Assembly (NCBI RefSeq): GCF_000427445.1
Contig: NZ_KE386496.1
Span: 3,698,004 to 3,762,003 of the forward strand
Direction of reading: 5' to 3'
Origin: Methylocapsa acidiphila B2
GTDB lineage: Bacteria; Pseudomonadota; Alphaproteobacteria; Rhizobiales; Beijerinckiaceae
DNA: 64,000 bases
The translations under genes and the position numbers were made by a program. A model generated the notes under the pieces. It ran no database searches. It was not told the DNA's origin and worked only from the letters and a program-made list of their open reading frames with translations. Shown here piece by piece: positions 54,498 through 63,957 of the stretch (its first letter is position 1; each line of letters opens with the position of its first letter).

Positions 54498-54538
54498 AGG
54501 TGTCGAGGGAAAATCCCGCCAAAGAAATCTGCGGAAAT

Positions 54539-55651
54539 TTATTGCGCCGGCTCGAAAAGCTTCATGCGCCGGTAGGCGTATTCAGGAATCTCGCTAGAAG
54601 CCTCCGCCGCGACGTCGGCCACTTTGCCGTGATGCGGCGAGAGATGGCACACGGGGTCGGCCTCACGCGCGTCGCCGGCGAGCGCGAGCGCCTGGCAGCG
54701 GCAGCCGCCGTAGTCAATGGTCTGACGATCGCAGGAGCGGCAAGGCTCGCGCATCCAATCGGTTCCGCGAAAGGCGTTGAACGCCGGCGAGTTGAACCAG
54801 ATGTCTTCGAGCGAGCGCTCCCGCACGTTCCAGAATTCGAGGCCGGGAATCGTCTCCGCCGCATGGCAGGGAAGCGCCTTGCCGGAGGGCGTGACATTCA
54901 AGCCGCGCTTGCCCCAGCCGCCCATGCAGGCCTTGGGATAGCGCGCGTGATAATCCGGAATCACATGGTCGATCACGATGACTCCCGCATAAGTCTTGCG
55001 GAGCGCTTCGACCTCGGCGATGGCGGTTTCCGCCTGCGCCGCCGTCGGCATGAGCGCGGCGCGATTGATCATGGCCCAGCCGTAATATTGCGTGTGCGCG
55101 ACCTCGACCCGGCGCGCCCCGAGCGCCACGGCGAGCTCCACCATCTTGCCGGCGCGCTGGACATTCGCGCGATGAATGACCGCGTTGACGGTGAGCGGCA
55201 GGCCGGCGCGGGCGATCCAAGCTGCGGCGGACTGCTTGCGCGCGAAGGCGCCTTCATAGCCGGCGATGCGGTCGGCGGACCCCGCCTCGGAATCCTGGAT
55301 CGAGAGCTGAGCGTGGTCCAGTCCCGCTTCAGCGAGCGCATTGACAAGCGCCTCGGTGAGGCCGACGCCGGACGTGATCAGATTGGTGTAGAGGCCGACT
55401 TTGGCGCAATGCGCGACGATCTCGACGAGATCTCGCCGGGCTGCGGGCTCGCCGCCGGACAGATGGGCGTGGAGCACGCCGAGGGCCGCCGCTTGCGAAA
55501 AAACATCTTTCCAGATCGCCGTATCGAGCTCGTCCGAGCGCGGCTCTAGAGCCGGCGGGTTGGAGCAATAGGGACATCCGAGCGGGCAGCGATGCGTCAA
55601 TTCGGCCAGCAGGCCGACCGGCGCTGGGATGCGTTTCGCGTCGGCGTTCAT
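54539..55651 (-). CDS. pqqE: PQQ biosynthesis radical SAM protein PqqE
   Basis: 370 residues from ATG 55651. Radical SAM cluster C22-x3-C26-x2-C29 in [20 protein letters not shown] motif, and C-terminal SPASM clusters ([10 protein letters not shown], ...[27 protein letters not shown]). PqqE crosslinks the glutamate and tyrosine of PqqA. The ATG overlaps the pqqD stop (ATGA), so PqqD, its peptide chaperone, is made together with it. Earlier in-frame sequence to 55849 is antisense-like and excluded. Confidence 0.96.
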   Translation of the reverse strand: MNADAKRIPAPVGLLAELTHRCPLGCPYCSNPPALEPRSDELDTAIWKDVFSQAAALGVLHAHLSGGEPAARRDLVEIVAHCAKVGLYTNLITSGVGLTEALVNALAEAGLDHAQLSIQDSEAGSADRIAGYEGAFARKQSAAAWIARAGLPLTVNAVIHRANVQRAGKMVELAVALGARRVEVAHTQYYGWAMINRAALMPTAAQAETAIAEVEALRKTYAGVIVIDHVIPDYHARYPKACMGGWGKRGLNVTPSGKALPCHAAETIPGLEFWNVRERSLEDIWFNSPAFNAFRGTDWMREPCRSCDRQTIDYGGCRCQALALAGDAREADPVCHLSPHHGKVADVAAEASSEIPEYAYRRMKLFEPAQ

Positions 55652-55935
55652 AGGTCCACCATCCTCTTGGCGGCGAGGTCGTCGAGCAGCGCGCGGACAT
55701 CCGCCTCGACCCGCGCGCGGTCGGCCGAAAAAGTCGCGGCCAGATCGTCGACGATCGCATCGAAGGTGGCCTCGCCGTCGCAGCGCTGCAAGATGGCGAC
55801 GGCGATAGCGTCGGCCTTGACCACGCGCTCGGGGGCGAGCAAAAGCCATTCGCCGCGCGTCTCGTCATGCTTCAGCCTCACCCCTCTGGGAAGTCGGGGC
55901 TTGGACGGAGCGGCCTCGCGAATTGGCTCATTCAT
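55648..55935 (-). CDS. pqqD: PQQ peptide-chaperone PqqD
   Basis: 95 residues with the RRE wHTH fold: [45 protein letters not shown] (the conserved LLxPE segment) and [33 protein letters not shown]. Binds PqqA and hands it to PqqE. Preceded by a perfect palindrome at 55953-55971 and lies 290 bases downstream of pqqA. Confidence 0.95.
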   Translation of the reverse strand: MNEPIREAAPSKPRLPRGVRLKHDETRGEWLLLAPERVVKADAIAVAILQRCDGEATFDAIVDDLAATFSADRARVEADVRALLDDLAAKRMVDL

Positions 55936-55952
55936 GCGGCTTTGATCCTAAC

Positions 55953-55971
55953 GCGCGATTTGAAATCGCGC
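55953..55971 (-). promoter_or_regulatory. Perfect palindrome upstream of pqqD
   Basis: GCGCGATTT (55953-55961), one base, AAATCGCGC (55963-55971): a 9-bp inverted repeat ending 18 bases before the pqqD start. Either an operator or a leader hairpin. Confidence 0.55.
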
Positions 55972-56148
55972 CATGCTGGACAGGTCCGAAGGATGAATCC
56001 TGTCTTTAAAGGCCATTCCTCGCCGCCGTCCAATCGCAAATCGAGCCGCACGGAGAGGCTCCGGCGGCTCGAAGGAAATGCTGGCGCGGTCTTGCTGCGT
56101 GAAGATCGGGTTTGAGGGGACGCGGCGGAGATCTCGCTCGCGACCCTT

Positions 56149-56165
56149 GCCGGCCATGGGCCGGC
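56149..56165 (-). promoter_or_regulatory. Hairpin in the pqqA-pqqD gap
   Basis: GCCGGCC (56149-56155) / GGCCGGC (56159-56165) with 3-base loop, 59 bases after the pqqA stop. pqqA is usually expressed in excess over downstream pqq genes, and a hairpin here could provide that; an inference. Confidence 0.5.
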
Positions 56166-56224
56166 GCCGAATTCGCACGGGCTCCGGAAGGACCCGGCCG
56201 CGCCGGACTATTCAGGCCCAGCCG

Positions 56225-56302
56225 TTAGATTTCGGCGGAGGCGTAGCTCGTCACTTCCATGCCGATGCAAACTTCAACGATGATGGGGGTCGTCCAAGCC
56301 AT
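56225..56302 (-). CDS. pqqA: PQQ precursor peptide PqqA
   Basis: 25 residues: M-A-W-T-T-P at the start, then IIVEVCIGMEVTSYASAEI. The obligatory glutamate (E16) and tyrosine (Y20), the carbon backbone of PQQ, are in the E-V-T-S-Y motif, and the preceding M-E-V-T-S-Y-x-S-A-E is characteristic. The gene is too short for most callers. It is followed by a hairpin and then, 290 bases on, pqqD-pqqE; pqqB and pqqC, normally between, are absent here. Confidence 0.95.
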   Translation of the reverse strand: MAWTTPIIVEVCIGMEVTSYASAEI

Positions 56303-56536
56303 ATTACCCTCTGTCTTTGATCAGTGTTGCGAATTGCCGGGCGCTTTTCGTTTCCATACCCTGAACGGATCGTGCCCGTTCGGGGCCGGAGACTAGCACC
56401 AAGCTTCGCGCGGCGCCATGGCTTTTTTTGCGCGATTTGACGCGCAGCCGCGATCTAGCGCAGCCCCCGATCGGAGAATTAAATTCTTGCTTTCAAGGAA
56501 CAATCCGCTTCGGCGTGACGACGCTTGCGATTCAAA

Positions 56537-57142
56537 TCAAAGCCAGCTGCGTTCGGCTGCTGTCTTTGCTTCGTAGCTTTCAATTTTCTTGGCCTTTTCC
56601 ATGGTCAAGCCGATGTCGTCGAGGCCGTTCATGAGGCAATGCTTGCGGAACGGGTCGATGTCGAATCGAATGACCCCGCCATCGGGGCCGCGAATCTCCT
56701 GAGATTCGAGATCGATTGAGAGCGTGGCATTGGCGCCGCGCGCGGCGTCGTCCATGAGCTTGACGAGATTTTCGCGCGAGACCTTGATCGGCAGGATGCC
56801 GTTCTTGAAGCAATTATTGTAAAAAATATCGGCGAAGCTCGTCGAGATAACGCAGCGAATGCCGAAATCGAGCAGCGCCCAGGGCGCATGTTCGCGCGAC
56901 GAGCCGCAGCCGAAATTATCCTCGGCGACGAGAATTTTGGCGTTGCGATAGGCCGGCTTGTTCAGGACGAAATCGGGGTTCTCGGAGCCGTCGTCCTTGT
57001 AGCGCATCTCGGAGAAAAGGCCTGCGCCGAGGCCCGTCCGCTTGATCGTCTTCAAGAATTGCTTCGGGATGATCATGTCGGTGTCGATATTGGTGATCCC
57101 GAGAGGCGCGGCGACGCCGGTGAGCGACGTGAATTTTTCCAT
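56537..57142 (-). CDS. leuD: 3-isopropylmalate dehydratase small subunit
   Basis: 201 residues, [31 protein letters not shown] with the swivelling-domain signature and the [15 protein letters not shown] substrate loop. It isomerises isopropylmalate in leucine synthesis together with LeuC, whose gene is not in the window. Upstream of pqqA on the same strand, 234 bases apart. Confidence 0.96.
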   Translation of the reverse strand: MEKFTSLTGVAAPLGITNIDTDMIIPKQFLKTIKRTGLGAGLFSEMRYKDDGSENPDFVLNKPAYRNAKILVAEDNFGCGSSREHAPWALLDFGIRCVISTSFADIFYNNCFKNGILPIKVSRENLVKLMDDAARGANATLSIDLESQEIRGPDGGVIRFDIDPFRKHCLMNGLDDIGLTMEKAKKIESYEAKTAAERSWL

Positions 57143-57537
57143 TTGGGCGGGGTTCCAGGTCTTAGGAGCGTCGCCGTCGAGCAGCTACGAGACGCTTGTA
57201 TTGCCAGATTGGCCGAGATCACCATGCTTTTGGACGGAAAGGTCCACAAACATGCAATGTGATCGGGTTTTGAAGACGAAAGCGGGCTTTTACGCCGCCG
57301 AGCGCGTGTTCTAGCAAGTGCGCCGACCCGGAGCAAATGAAGCCGACCCGGCCGAACGAAGACGTCCGGCCGGGATGAGCGCGAGCTTTGGGGTCGACCT
57401 TGTTCGGCTCGATCGATGGGTTGCGATCCGGTCAGGTGGGTAGCGCCCCACCGTCGGAGCAAATCGATCCACCAGCTTATTGATTTTATGGGCTGGCCGA
57501 CCCCAACGCTCGAAAACCGAGCGTCGGGGTTTGACCA
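57143..57537. other. 395-base intergenic region
   Basis: Between leuD and the arylsulfatase gene. Contains a near-perfect hairpin at 57501-57530; otherwise no gene or RNA recognised. Confidence 0.5.
57501..57530. terminator. Hairpin at the 3' end of the arylsulfatase gene
   Basis: CCCCAACGCTCG (57501-57512) and CGAGCGTCGGGG (57519-57530) pair over 12 positions with one A-C mismatch and a 6-base loop, 8 bases past the sulfatase stop. Only the plus-strand side has a short T-run, so it may insulate both directions. Confidence 0.55.
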
Positions 57538-59937
57538 CTATCGACGGACCAATTCGCCGCCTGCGGGCTGGAGGTCGATTTCGATCTTTTCGACCCTTCC
57601 GGTGAAGGCGAAGGGCGTTTCGTAGCTCTGCGAAACGGCGGAGCCGCTGTCCTTGCCGACGTCGAAGGGCTCGGTGATGGCGCTGCCGAAGCTGCCGAAT
57701 TTGCTGAAACGCCTTTGCGCGACCTCGACCCCGTCGACAAAGAGGCGTCCGGTTCCGGGAGCGTTTTTCGGCGCCAGCAGAGGCGGCAGCCCCGAAGCCG
57801 GCCGAGGATCGGCCTCGAAGACGAAATCGATGCGCGCCTTGCCCAATGGCAAAGGTTGCGCCGATTCCAGGGTCTCGTGGATCTTGCCGAAAGTGTTCGC
57901 TTCATAGATGAGCTTGCCGTCCTTCACGAACAGGCTATAGCCGCCATAACGCCCGCCTTGCGCGACGATCACCCCTTCGACCGGCCCTTCCGACGCATCG
58001 ATATAAGCGGTCAGCCGATGCGAGCGTCCGCCGACGTCGGGCACGGCATGGCCCGGCAAGCGCTCGACCCCAGAGAGATAGACGAAATGCGATTTTCCGG
58101 CGACTGGCGAAGGCGCTCCCACGGGCAGGGGCACCAAGGGGTAGACCCCATTGCGGCGAGCCTCCCAGTCGAATTCGGCCTTGAGTTCCCGCAGCTTCTC
58201 GGGGAATTTCTCGGCGAGGTCATGCGCCTCGCTGAAATCCTCGGCGACATTGTAAAGCTCCCAGCGATCATTCTCGAAACCGCCGCGGAACACTTTTGAG
58301 ATGTCGGTGAATAATTCCCAAGGCGCATAGTGCCGCGCGCCGGCCACCCAGCCGTCCTTGTAGATCGCGCGATTGCCGAAGATCTCGAAATATTGCTTCG
58401 TGTGCAGGCTCTTCGCCGCCGGGTCCGCAAAGCTCGCGACCAGGCTCTTTCCCTCGAGCGGAATTTGCGCCGCGCCGTCGACCTTGTCGGGAAAGACAAT
58501 TCCGGCGGCCTCGTAGATCGTCGGCGCGACGTCGTTGACATGGCTGAATTGGCTGCGAACGATGTCGGCGTTTTTCGTGTGGCCGGGCCAGGAGATCACC
58601 AGTCCGTCGCGCGTGCCGCCGAAATGCGAGGCGATCTGCTTCATCCATTGAAACGGCGCCGTCGTGGCCCAGGACCAGCCGGCGGCATAGTGATTGTCGT
58701 AGAGCGGGCTGCCGAGATCGGACAGATGCGAGAGCATCTCCGGAGCCTCGTCTCGCGAGCCGGTCAGCGTCGCGAAATTCGCGTCGGACCCTTCGAGGCC
58801 GCCTTCGGCGCTGCCGCCATTGTCGCCGACCACATAGATGACAAGCGTATTGTCCGCCTTGCCGGAGTCGGCGATCGAGCGCAACAAGCGGCCCACTTCA
58901 TAATCCGTCTGAGAGAGGAAAGCCGAGTAGACTTCCATTTGATGCGCGTAGAGCTTCTTCTGATCGGCGGTCAACGAATCCCACGCCGGCAGGCCGTCGG
59001 GCCGAGGGGTCAGCTCCGTATTGGCCGGAATGACGCCGAGCTTCTTTTGGCGGGCGAAAGTCTCCTCGCGCAATCGGTCCCAGCCCTGGTCGAACTGGCC
59101 GCTATATTTGGCGATCCATTCCTTGGGCACATGGTGCGGCGCGTGCGTCGCGCCTGTCGCGAAATAAAGGAAGAAAGGCTTTTCGCTCGCGACCGCGTCA
59201 TGCTGATGCAGCCAATGAATGGCGTCGTCGACGAGATCGGTTGTGAGGTGATAGCCCTGCTCGGGTTTTTTCGGCGCATCGACCGGCGTCGTGTTGCGAT
59301 AAAGGGTCGGCTCCCACTGGCTCGTCTCGCCGAACATGAAGCCGTAATAATATTCAAATCCGAGTCCCGTCGGCCAATGATTGAAAGGCCCCGCCGGATT
59401 GATCTCCCAATCGGGCGTGTTGTGCCATTTTCCGAAAGCCGCCGTGCTGTAGCCGTTGAGGCGCAGGATCTCGGCGATCGACGCCGTCTCCTTCGGCCAG
59501 ATGGAATTATAGGCGGGATAGCCCGCCGCGACGTCGGCGAGATTGCCAAACCCTGTTTGATGATGATTGCGGCCGGTCAACAAGGCCGCGCGGGTGGGCG
59601 AACAAATCGCAGTCGTGTGGAATTGATTGTAGCGCAGGCCGCCGGCGGCGAGCCTGTCGAGTTCCGACGTGGCGGCCGGTCCGCCAAAGGTCGCCGCAGC
59701 GCCGAACCCCACGTCGTCGAGCAGGATCAGAACGATATTCGGAGCGTCGGCCGGCGCGCGCGGCGACGCAGGAAAGGCGGGAACGGATTGCTCCCGCGTG
59801 TCCGCGATCTTGCCCTGAAACGGCGTTGAAGGCTTTGGCAGGGTCTCTTCGGCCCGGCTGGCCGCGTCGGCGAAAGGGATAAGGCCAAGCGCCAGCGCCA
59901 TGGCCCTGAAGCACAGGAACTTTTTCATTTTCAGCAT
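57538..59937 (-). CDS. Arylsulfatase (type I sulfatase)
   Basis: 799 residues. Signal peptide (MKKFLCFRAMALALGLIPFADA from an internal ATG at 59928; ATG 59937 adds three residues). Formylglycine motif C112-S-P-T-R in ICSPTRAALLTGR, metal-binding ILLDDVGFG, GKWHN and GTHAPHH-type region (ATGATHAPHHVPKEW), NDVAPTIYEAAG, and a roughly 170-residue C-terminal domain with beta-sandwich look. Large periplasmic arylsulfatases release sulfate from sulfate esters. The anaerobic/aerobic maturase is not in the window. Confidence 0.92.
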   Translation of the reverse strand: MLKMKKFLCFRAMALALGLIPFADAASRAEETLPKPSTPFQGKIADTREQSVPAFPASPRAPADAPNIVLILLDDVGFGAAATFGGPAATSELDRLAAGGLRYNQFHTTAICSPTRAALLTGRNHHQTGFGNLADVAAGYPAYNSIWPKETASIAEILRLNGYSTAAFGKWHNTPDWEINPAGPFNHWPTGLGFEYYYGFMFGETSQWEPTLYRNTTPVDAPKKPEQGYHLTTDLVDDAIHWLHQHDAVASEKPFFLYFATGATHAPHHVPKEWIAKYSGQFDQGWDRLREETFARQKKLGVIPANTELTPRPDGLPAWDSLTADQKKLYAHQMEVYSAFLSQTDYEVGRLLRSIADSGKADNTLVIYVVGDNGGSAEGGLEGSDANFATLTGSRDEAPEMLSHLSDLGSPLYDNHYAAGWSWATTAPFQWMKQIASHFGGTRDGLVISWPGHTKNADIVRSQFSHVNDVAPTIYEAAGIVFPDKVDGAAQIPLEGKSLVASFADPAAKSLHTKQYFEIFGNRAIYKDGWVAGARHYAPWELFTDISKVFRGGFENDRWELYNVAEDFSEAHDLAEKFPEKLRELKAEFDWEARRNGVYPLVPLPVGAPSPVAGKSHFVYLSGVERLPGHAVPDVGGRSHRLTAYIDASEGPVEGVIVAQGGRYGGYSLFVKDGKLIYEANTFGKIHETLESAQPLPLGKARIDFVFEADPRPASGLPPLLAPKNAPGTGRLFVDGVEVAQRRFSKFGSFGSAITEPFDVGKDSGSAVSQSYETPFAFTGRVEKIEIDLQPAGGELVRR

Positions 59938-60366
59938 GCCTCGAAAGAAGAACGGTCGAGCGGAGAGCGGGCTCGAGAGCGCGATAGCGCCGAAGCATCA
60001 GCGCTCTCAGGCCATGGTGGAGGGCCTGGCGGGAGTTGGCCGAGAGAAGCTGTCAAAAGCACGCCGCCGGGCGGCGTTCTCGACGATGGGCCTTGAAAGG
60101 CGGCGACGGATTTCCGGTCGCGCGGCGCGCAATAGGCGGATCGGCCGCGCTGACGGGGAGAGAGCCGATCCAAGATCATTGTGGTCCGCTACGTCGGTTT
60201 TCGCGCAACTCGGGAATCGCCCTGCGCCGCGGCGGCGCCACTTGTTCGGCGGCGCCGCATGGGATGACGTTAGACCATAAAAATATTTAATGTCTATAGA
60301 TTTTATGCATTTTAAGCGCGCCGACGCCTACGTGGAAGCGCGCTTTCGCGAGACGCGAGATTAGGC
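59938..60366. other. 429-base upstream region of the arylsulfatase gene
   Basis: No gene recognised; a plus frame from 59900 is antisense-like. The distal end (60280-60315) is markedly AT-rich with a TCTATAGA palindrome at 60293-60300, a likely promoter region. No hairpin of note. Confidence 0.5.
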
Positions 60367-60786
60367 TTACGCAACGCTTTCCTCGATCGCCTGCATATCG
60401 TCGTCGGAGAGGCCGAAATGATGGCCGATCTCATGCACGAGGACATGGGTGATCACGGCGCCGAGCCCATCCTCCTGGTCCGCCCAGAAATCGAGGATTG
60501 GTCGCCGATAGAGCCAGATCATATTGGGAAACTGGCCGGTCACGGGCGTTGCTTCGGATTGCGCCCGGCCGCGGCCGCGGAACAGTCCCAAGAGATCATA
60601 TTCGCTCTCGCATTGCATATCGTCGAGCGTTTCGTCGTCGGGAAAATCTTCGACCTGGATCACGAGGCCCTCGCAAAGGCGGCGAAAATTGTCCGGAAGC
60701 GCCGCGAAAGCCGCCTCCGCCAGCCGCTCGATGTCGTGGAGCGCGGGCGCGGTCAGGTCCGATAGGTTGCTGGTTTCAAGGGTCAT
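60367..60786 (-). CDS. Zinc metallopeptidase family protein (minimal zincin)
   Basis: 139 residues. HExxHxxG zinc site at H118-E119-x2-H122-x2-G125 (VHEIGHHFGLSDDD), with an aspartate shortly after. Matches the small alphaproteobacterial metallopeptidase family (zincin-like, DUF1025-type) that has LPDNFRRLCEGLVIQVEDFPDDETL upstream. Cytoplasmic, substrate unknown. It is followed closely by smr on the same strand (upstream side). Confidence 0.88.
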   Translation of the reverse strand: MTLETSNLSDLTAPALHDIERLAEAAFAALPDNFRRLCEGLVIQVEDFPDDETLDDMQCESEYDLLGLFRGRGRAQSEATPVTGQFPNMIWLYRRPILDFWADQEDGLGAVITHVLVHEIGHHFGLSDDDMQAIEESVA

Positions 60787-60787
60787 T

Positions 60788-61387
60788 TTATGGGTTTCCG
60801 CGCGGCGCCCGATCGCGCCGCCTCAACCGAACGTAGAGGGCGCCTGCGCCGCCATGCGGGCGAGCGGCCTCCTCGAAGCCGATGACAATGGCATGATATT
60901 CGGGCCCGCGCAGCCATTGCGGCACGTTCCGCCGCAGCACGCCGGAATCGCCGTCTTCCGCGCCGCCGCGCTCGCCCTTGCCGGTCACCACGAGAACGAG
61001 GCGCGCGCCGTCTCTTTGCGCGCGGGATAGGAATTGGCGCAGGGCGACAAAGGCCTCCTGCCGGCGCATGCCATGAAGATCGATCGCGGCATCGGGCGCC
61101 GCCAGGCCGCGCGACAGCTTTTGCCGAAGTCGCCGCTCGAGCGGCGCCAGCGGCGGCGGCTTTTGCGAGCGGGGCGTCGCCGCGGGGGCGGCCGGGGCGA
61201 TCTCCGCAGCGACGGCGGGCGCGGGGTCGACGGAGGGAGCAGCCATGCCTTCGACCGGCGCGGGCTTCGGCAAAAGATGGCCGCGCCGCGGCTCCACAGT
61301 CTTGGCGACGGTGAGCCAAAGCTCGATCTCCTCGGCGGTGAGCCGGCGCGCGCGGGCCCTGCCGAAAGACGACATGCTTTCCTTCAC
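60788..61387 (-). CDS. Smr-domain protein
   Basis: 199 residues: proline/alanine-rich N-terminus, then Smr domain with the DLHGMRRQEAF and VVTGKGERGG motifs. Smr domains have DNA nicking or RNA-binding endonuclease activity. GTG start at 61387 overlaps the mltA stop (GTGA), and an in-frame ATG lies four codons in. The gene ends one base before the stop of the metallopeptidase start, a tight operon. Confidence 0.9.
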   Translation of the reverse strand: MKESMSSFGRARARRLTAEEIELWLTVAKTVEPRRGHLLPKPAPVEGMAAPSVDPAPAVAAEIAPAAPAATPRSQKPPPLAPLERRLRQKLSRGLAAPDAAIDLHGMRRQEAFVALRQFLSRAQRDGARLVLVVTGKGERGGAEDGDSGVLRRNVPQWLRGPEYHAIVIGFEEAARPHGGAGALYVRLRRRDRAPRGNP

Positions 61388-62478
61388 CGTGAAAAACCTT
61401 CTTCCGTCGGAAGAAAAACGATAAATTCCCCCGCGTCGCGAATATCGCCTGCGCGCGCGCCTGCGTCATCCCCCGAGCCGAAAAAAATATCCGCCCGCGC
61501 CGGACCGATGATCGCCGAGCCGGTATCCTGCGCGACCATGAGCCGCCGGAACGGCGAAGGCGCGGAACTGGCCCAGGGAATCTTTGCATCGATCCAGACC
61601 GGCGAGCCATAAGGCCAAATCGTCCGGTCGACGGCGATGGAGCGGAGCGGCGCGAGATTGACGCCTTGCCCGCCAATCGGGCCATCGGCCGGATCCAGCG
61701 TCGGGTCGAGCGCGAAGAACACATAGGATTTGTTGCGCTGCATGAGCGCGCGCCCGGCTTGGCCCGGCTCTTGGCCGTGGTCGCGCACCCAGGCCTTGAG
61801 CCGGGCGAGGGACATTTCAGCCTCGGCGATTTCGCCCGCCTCGATCAGAACGCGGCCGATCGACGTATAGGGCTGGCCGTTGCGTCCGGCATAGACGAGA
61901 CGAAGGAGCCGTCCATCGGGGAGGCGGACGCGGGCTGAGCCCTGCACCTGGATGAGAAAAACCTCGATTGGATCGCTGAGCCAAACGATCGGCGCGGCAT
62001 GGCTTGCGATCGCGCCGGACTCGATTGCGGCGCGGTCGGGATAGGGGGCTGCGCCATCGGCGGCGGCGGGCAGATCCGCGGGGCGCGAAAGAAGAGGCGC
62101 GGTGAACGCCGCGGTCCGCGTCAGGGAGCCTTTGACGACGGGCTCGTAATATCCTGTGAAAAAGCCGAGCTTATGCCCTTTCGAAGCGCGCGTCTCGACC
62201 CGGTAGGGCCTGAAATGCGTCTCGAAGAAACGCCGCGCTCGAGCGCGATCCCCCAAGGGCTCGGTCAAGGCGGCCCGGCAGACCGCGAGAAGAGCAGGGG
62301 AGGATGCGACCGCCTGGCGTAAAACAGGGCGAGCCGCAACCATCGCCGCACAAGAACGCCGGAAGACCGAGAAGGCTTCGATATGATCGTCAACGGCGAA
62401 GCCGTCGAGATCCGCGAAAGACAGTTCGCTCAGCGCGAAGTCTTGAGTCGCACGGCTCATGCGATGATAGACCGACAC
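61384..62478 (-). CDS. mltA: Membrane-bound lytic murein transglycosylase A
   Basis: 364 residues. MltA fold with FFTGYYEPVVKGSLTRT opening, VFLIQVQGSARVRLPDG in the middle and the 3D-domain catalytic aspartate in SAIIGPARADIFFGSG. It cleaves glycan strands. No lipobox is visible from GTG 62478 or from the ATG at 62460, so either the start is upstream or this alphaproteobacterial form lacks the lipid anchor. Follows the Tim44-like gene on the same strand, an arrangement conserved in alphaproteobacteria. Confidence 0.92.
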   Translation of the reverse strand: MSVYHRMSRATQDFALSELSFADLDGFAVDDHIEAFSVFRRSCAAMVAARPVLRQAVASSPALLAVCRAALTEPLGDRARARRFFETHFRPYRVETRASKGHKLGFFTGYYEPVVKGSLTRTAAFTAPLLSRPADLPAAADGAAPYPDRAAIESGAIASHAAPIVWLSDPIEVFLIQVQGSARVRLPDGRLLRLVYAGRNGQPYTSIGRVLIEAGEIAEAEMSLARLKAWVRDHGQEPGQAGRALMQRNKSYVFFALDPTLDPADGPIGGQGVNLAPLRSIAVDRTIWPYGSPVWIDAKIPWASSAPSPFRRLMVAQDTGSAIIGPARADIFFGSGDDAGARAGDIRDAGEFIVFLPTEEGFSR

Positions 62479-62591
62479 CGGCGGGCGGCTCTCATCGGAA
62501 GTCGCCGCGACCCTCGCGCCAGATGCTCAGGAGACATCGGATTCCGATGCCTGAATGTCGAAAAAGGCGATCAATTTTTTTAGAATATTGC

Positions 62592-63320
62592 TTAGGACCC
62601 GGTTCTGGTCGCGGTCAGTCGCCAATTTGGATCGCGCGAGCCGACGTCCCGAGAATAGGTCCATATATCTTTGATCTCGATGACCTTATCGGCGCTTCCC
62701 TCGATCACGGCGCCGTCCTGGCCGCGCGTCGCGGTGATGATCTGCGCGGCGTAGCGCAAGGTAATGAGCGCGGTGCGCCCCGAAAGCTCGGCGTCGTCGA
62801 TGACGGCCTTGTCGATCGAGACAAAGGTCGTCTCGACCTTCTCGCCGCGCTTTTCACGTTCGCCGATCGCCGCTGAGAAGCTATCGTAGACATCCTTGGC
62901 CAGGAGATTCTCCAGCACCGGACGATTGCCTGCGGCGAAGGCGGAAACGATCATCTCATAAGCGGCCTTGGCCCCGTCCAGAAAGGGCTGAACCGCGAAG
63001 GACGGATCGGCCGCCGCGATCGCGTCGAGCCCGGTCCAGGTCTTAGACCCGGGCTCGGCAAAGCCCTTCCAGCGGTCGTCCGGACTGGCGGGCGCGCCCT
63101 CGCGCGTCGCGACAGGAATATCAGGCGCGCCCGGCAGAACCACGATGTTGTCGTCACGCCGCGGCGGCGCGGCGACGCGTTCGGGAGCGCGGCTCACGAA
63201 GGGATTGCTCGGCGGCTTTTCTGTTCCGCTCCGCGTCCCGAGAATGGAGCGCAGCTTCCAGATCACAAAAACTGCGAGGAGCGCGAATATGATCGTCGTA
63301 GCGTCGAATGAATCTTGCAT
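62592..63320 (-). CDS. Tim44-domain membrane protein (TimA)
   Basis: 242 residues. A single N-terminal membrane helix (TTIIFALLAVFVIWKL, about 8-25) precedes a spacer of about 90 residues and the Tim44-like domain (FLDGAKAAYEMIVSAFAAGNRPVLENLLAKDVYDSF...ITLRYAAQIITA). Bacterial TimA proteins tether or assist inner-membrane or periplasmic processes and are homologous to the mitochondrial import motor anchor. Divergent from fxsA. Confidence 0.9.
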   Translation of the reverse strand: MQDSFDATTIIFALLAVFVIWKLRSILGTRSGTEKPPSNPFVSRAPERVAAPPRRDDNIVVLPGAPDIPVATREGAPASPDDRWKGFAEPGSKTWTGLDAIAAADPSFAVQPFLDGAKAAYEMIVSAFAAGNRPVLENLLAKDVYDSFSAAIGEREKRGEKVETTFVSIDKAVIDDAELSGRTALITLRYAAQIITATRGQDGAVIEGSADKVIEIKDIWTYSRDVGSRDPNWRLTATRTGS

Positions 63321-63462
63321 CGCTCTACTTGAGGTCTGATTTTCGCTCAGGGCGGGTTCGCCATAATACGAACTTTAACATATAATCCTATTTTGGGAGA
63401 GAAAGGCGGAAATCGGGGCATGGCGACGGCCGTGCCGTGGCTCTTGATCGGATGGTGCGCGC

Positions 63463-63957
63463 ATGCGTCTCCCGACTCAGCTTATGCTCGGCTTTGCGAT
63501 CTGGCTGATCGCGGAGATCGTTGTCTTCGGCATGATCGTTGAAATTCTAAGTTTCAGCGGCGCTGTTCTTCTCTGCCTCATGACGAGCCTCGCCGGCGCG
63601 GCCATGCTGCGGCGGCTCGGCCTCTCGGCCGCTTTTCGGTTGCGCAAGGCCCTCGCCAATCGTTCGCAGGAGCAGGCCGGCCTTTCGCGCGAGGCTCTCC
63701 TCGACGGGACCCTCGCCGGGCTCGGCTCGATCCTGCTGATCTTGCCGGGTTTCGTCTCGGACTTCATCGGTTTGGCTCTGACCGCGCCATCGATCAGATT
63801 CTGGGTGACGGAGCGGATTCGGGTCGGCAAATATGCAGCCCCGCCCGACGGCCGTCGTCCCGCCGCGCCGAAAGTCATCGATCTCGCCGCAAAAGACTGG
63901 ACCCGCGTCGAGGAGCCAGTTTCACAACGGCGGCGCACCCCTCCTGATCCAGCTTAG
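63463..63957 (+). CDS. fxsA: FxsA family membrane protein
   Basis: 164 residues with three or four membrane helices, the typical MRLPTQLMLGFAIWLIAEIVVFGMIV opening, and LPGFVSDFIGLALTAPSIR motif; the C-terminus is basic and cytoplasmic. FxsA modulates exclusion of phage T7 by F plasmid in E. coli; its own function is unclear. In alphaproteobacteria it neighbours timA and secB; secB would lie beyond the window end. Confidence 0.92.
   Translation: MRLPTQLMLGFAIWLIAEIVVFGMIVEILSFSGAVLLCLMTSLAGAAMLRRLGLSAAFRLRKALANRSQEQAGLSREALLDGTLAGLGSILLILPGFVSDFIGLALTAPSIRFWVTERIRVGKYAAPPDGRRPAAPKVIDLAAKDWTRVEEPVSQRRRTPPDPA

Noticed and set aside
55948-56178. 77-codon minus frame between pqqA and pqqD as a replacement for pqqB/pqqC
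   Set aside because: Far too short and without any metallo-hydrolase or PqqC motif; likely leader sequence with hairpins.
60293-60300. TCTATAGA palindrome as a sulfur-regulator operator upstream of the sulfatase
   Set aside because: Eight bases in an AT-rich stretch is too little to support a specific operator.
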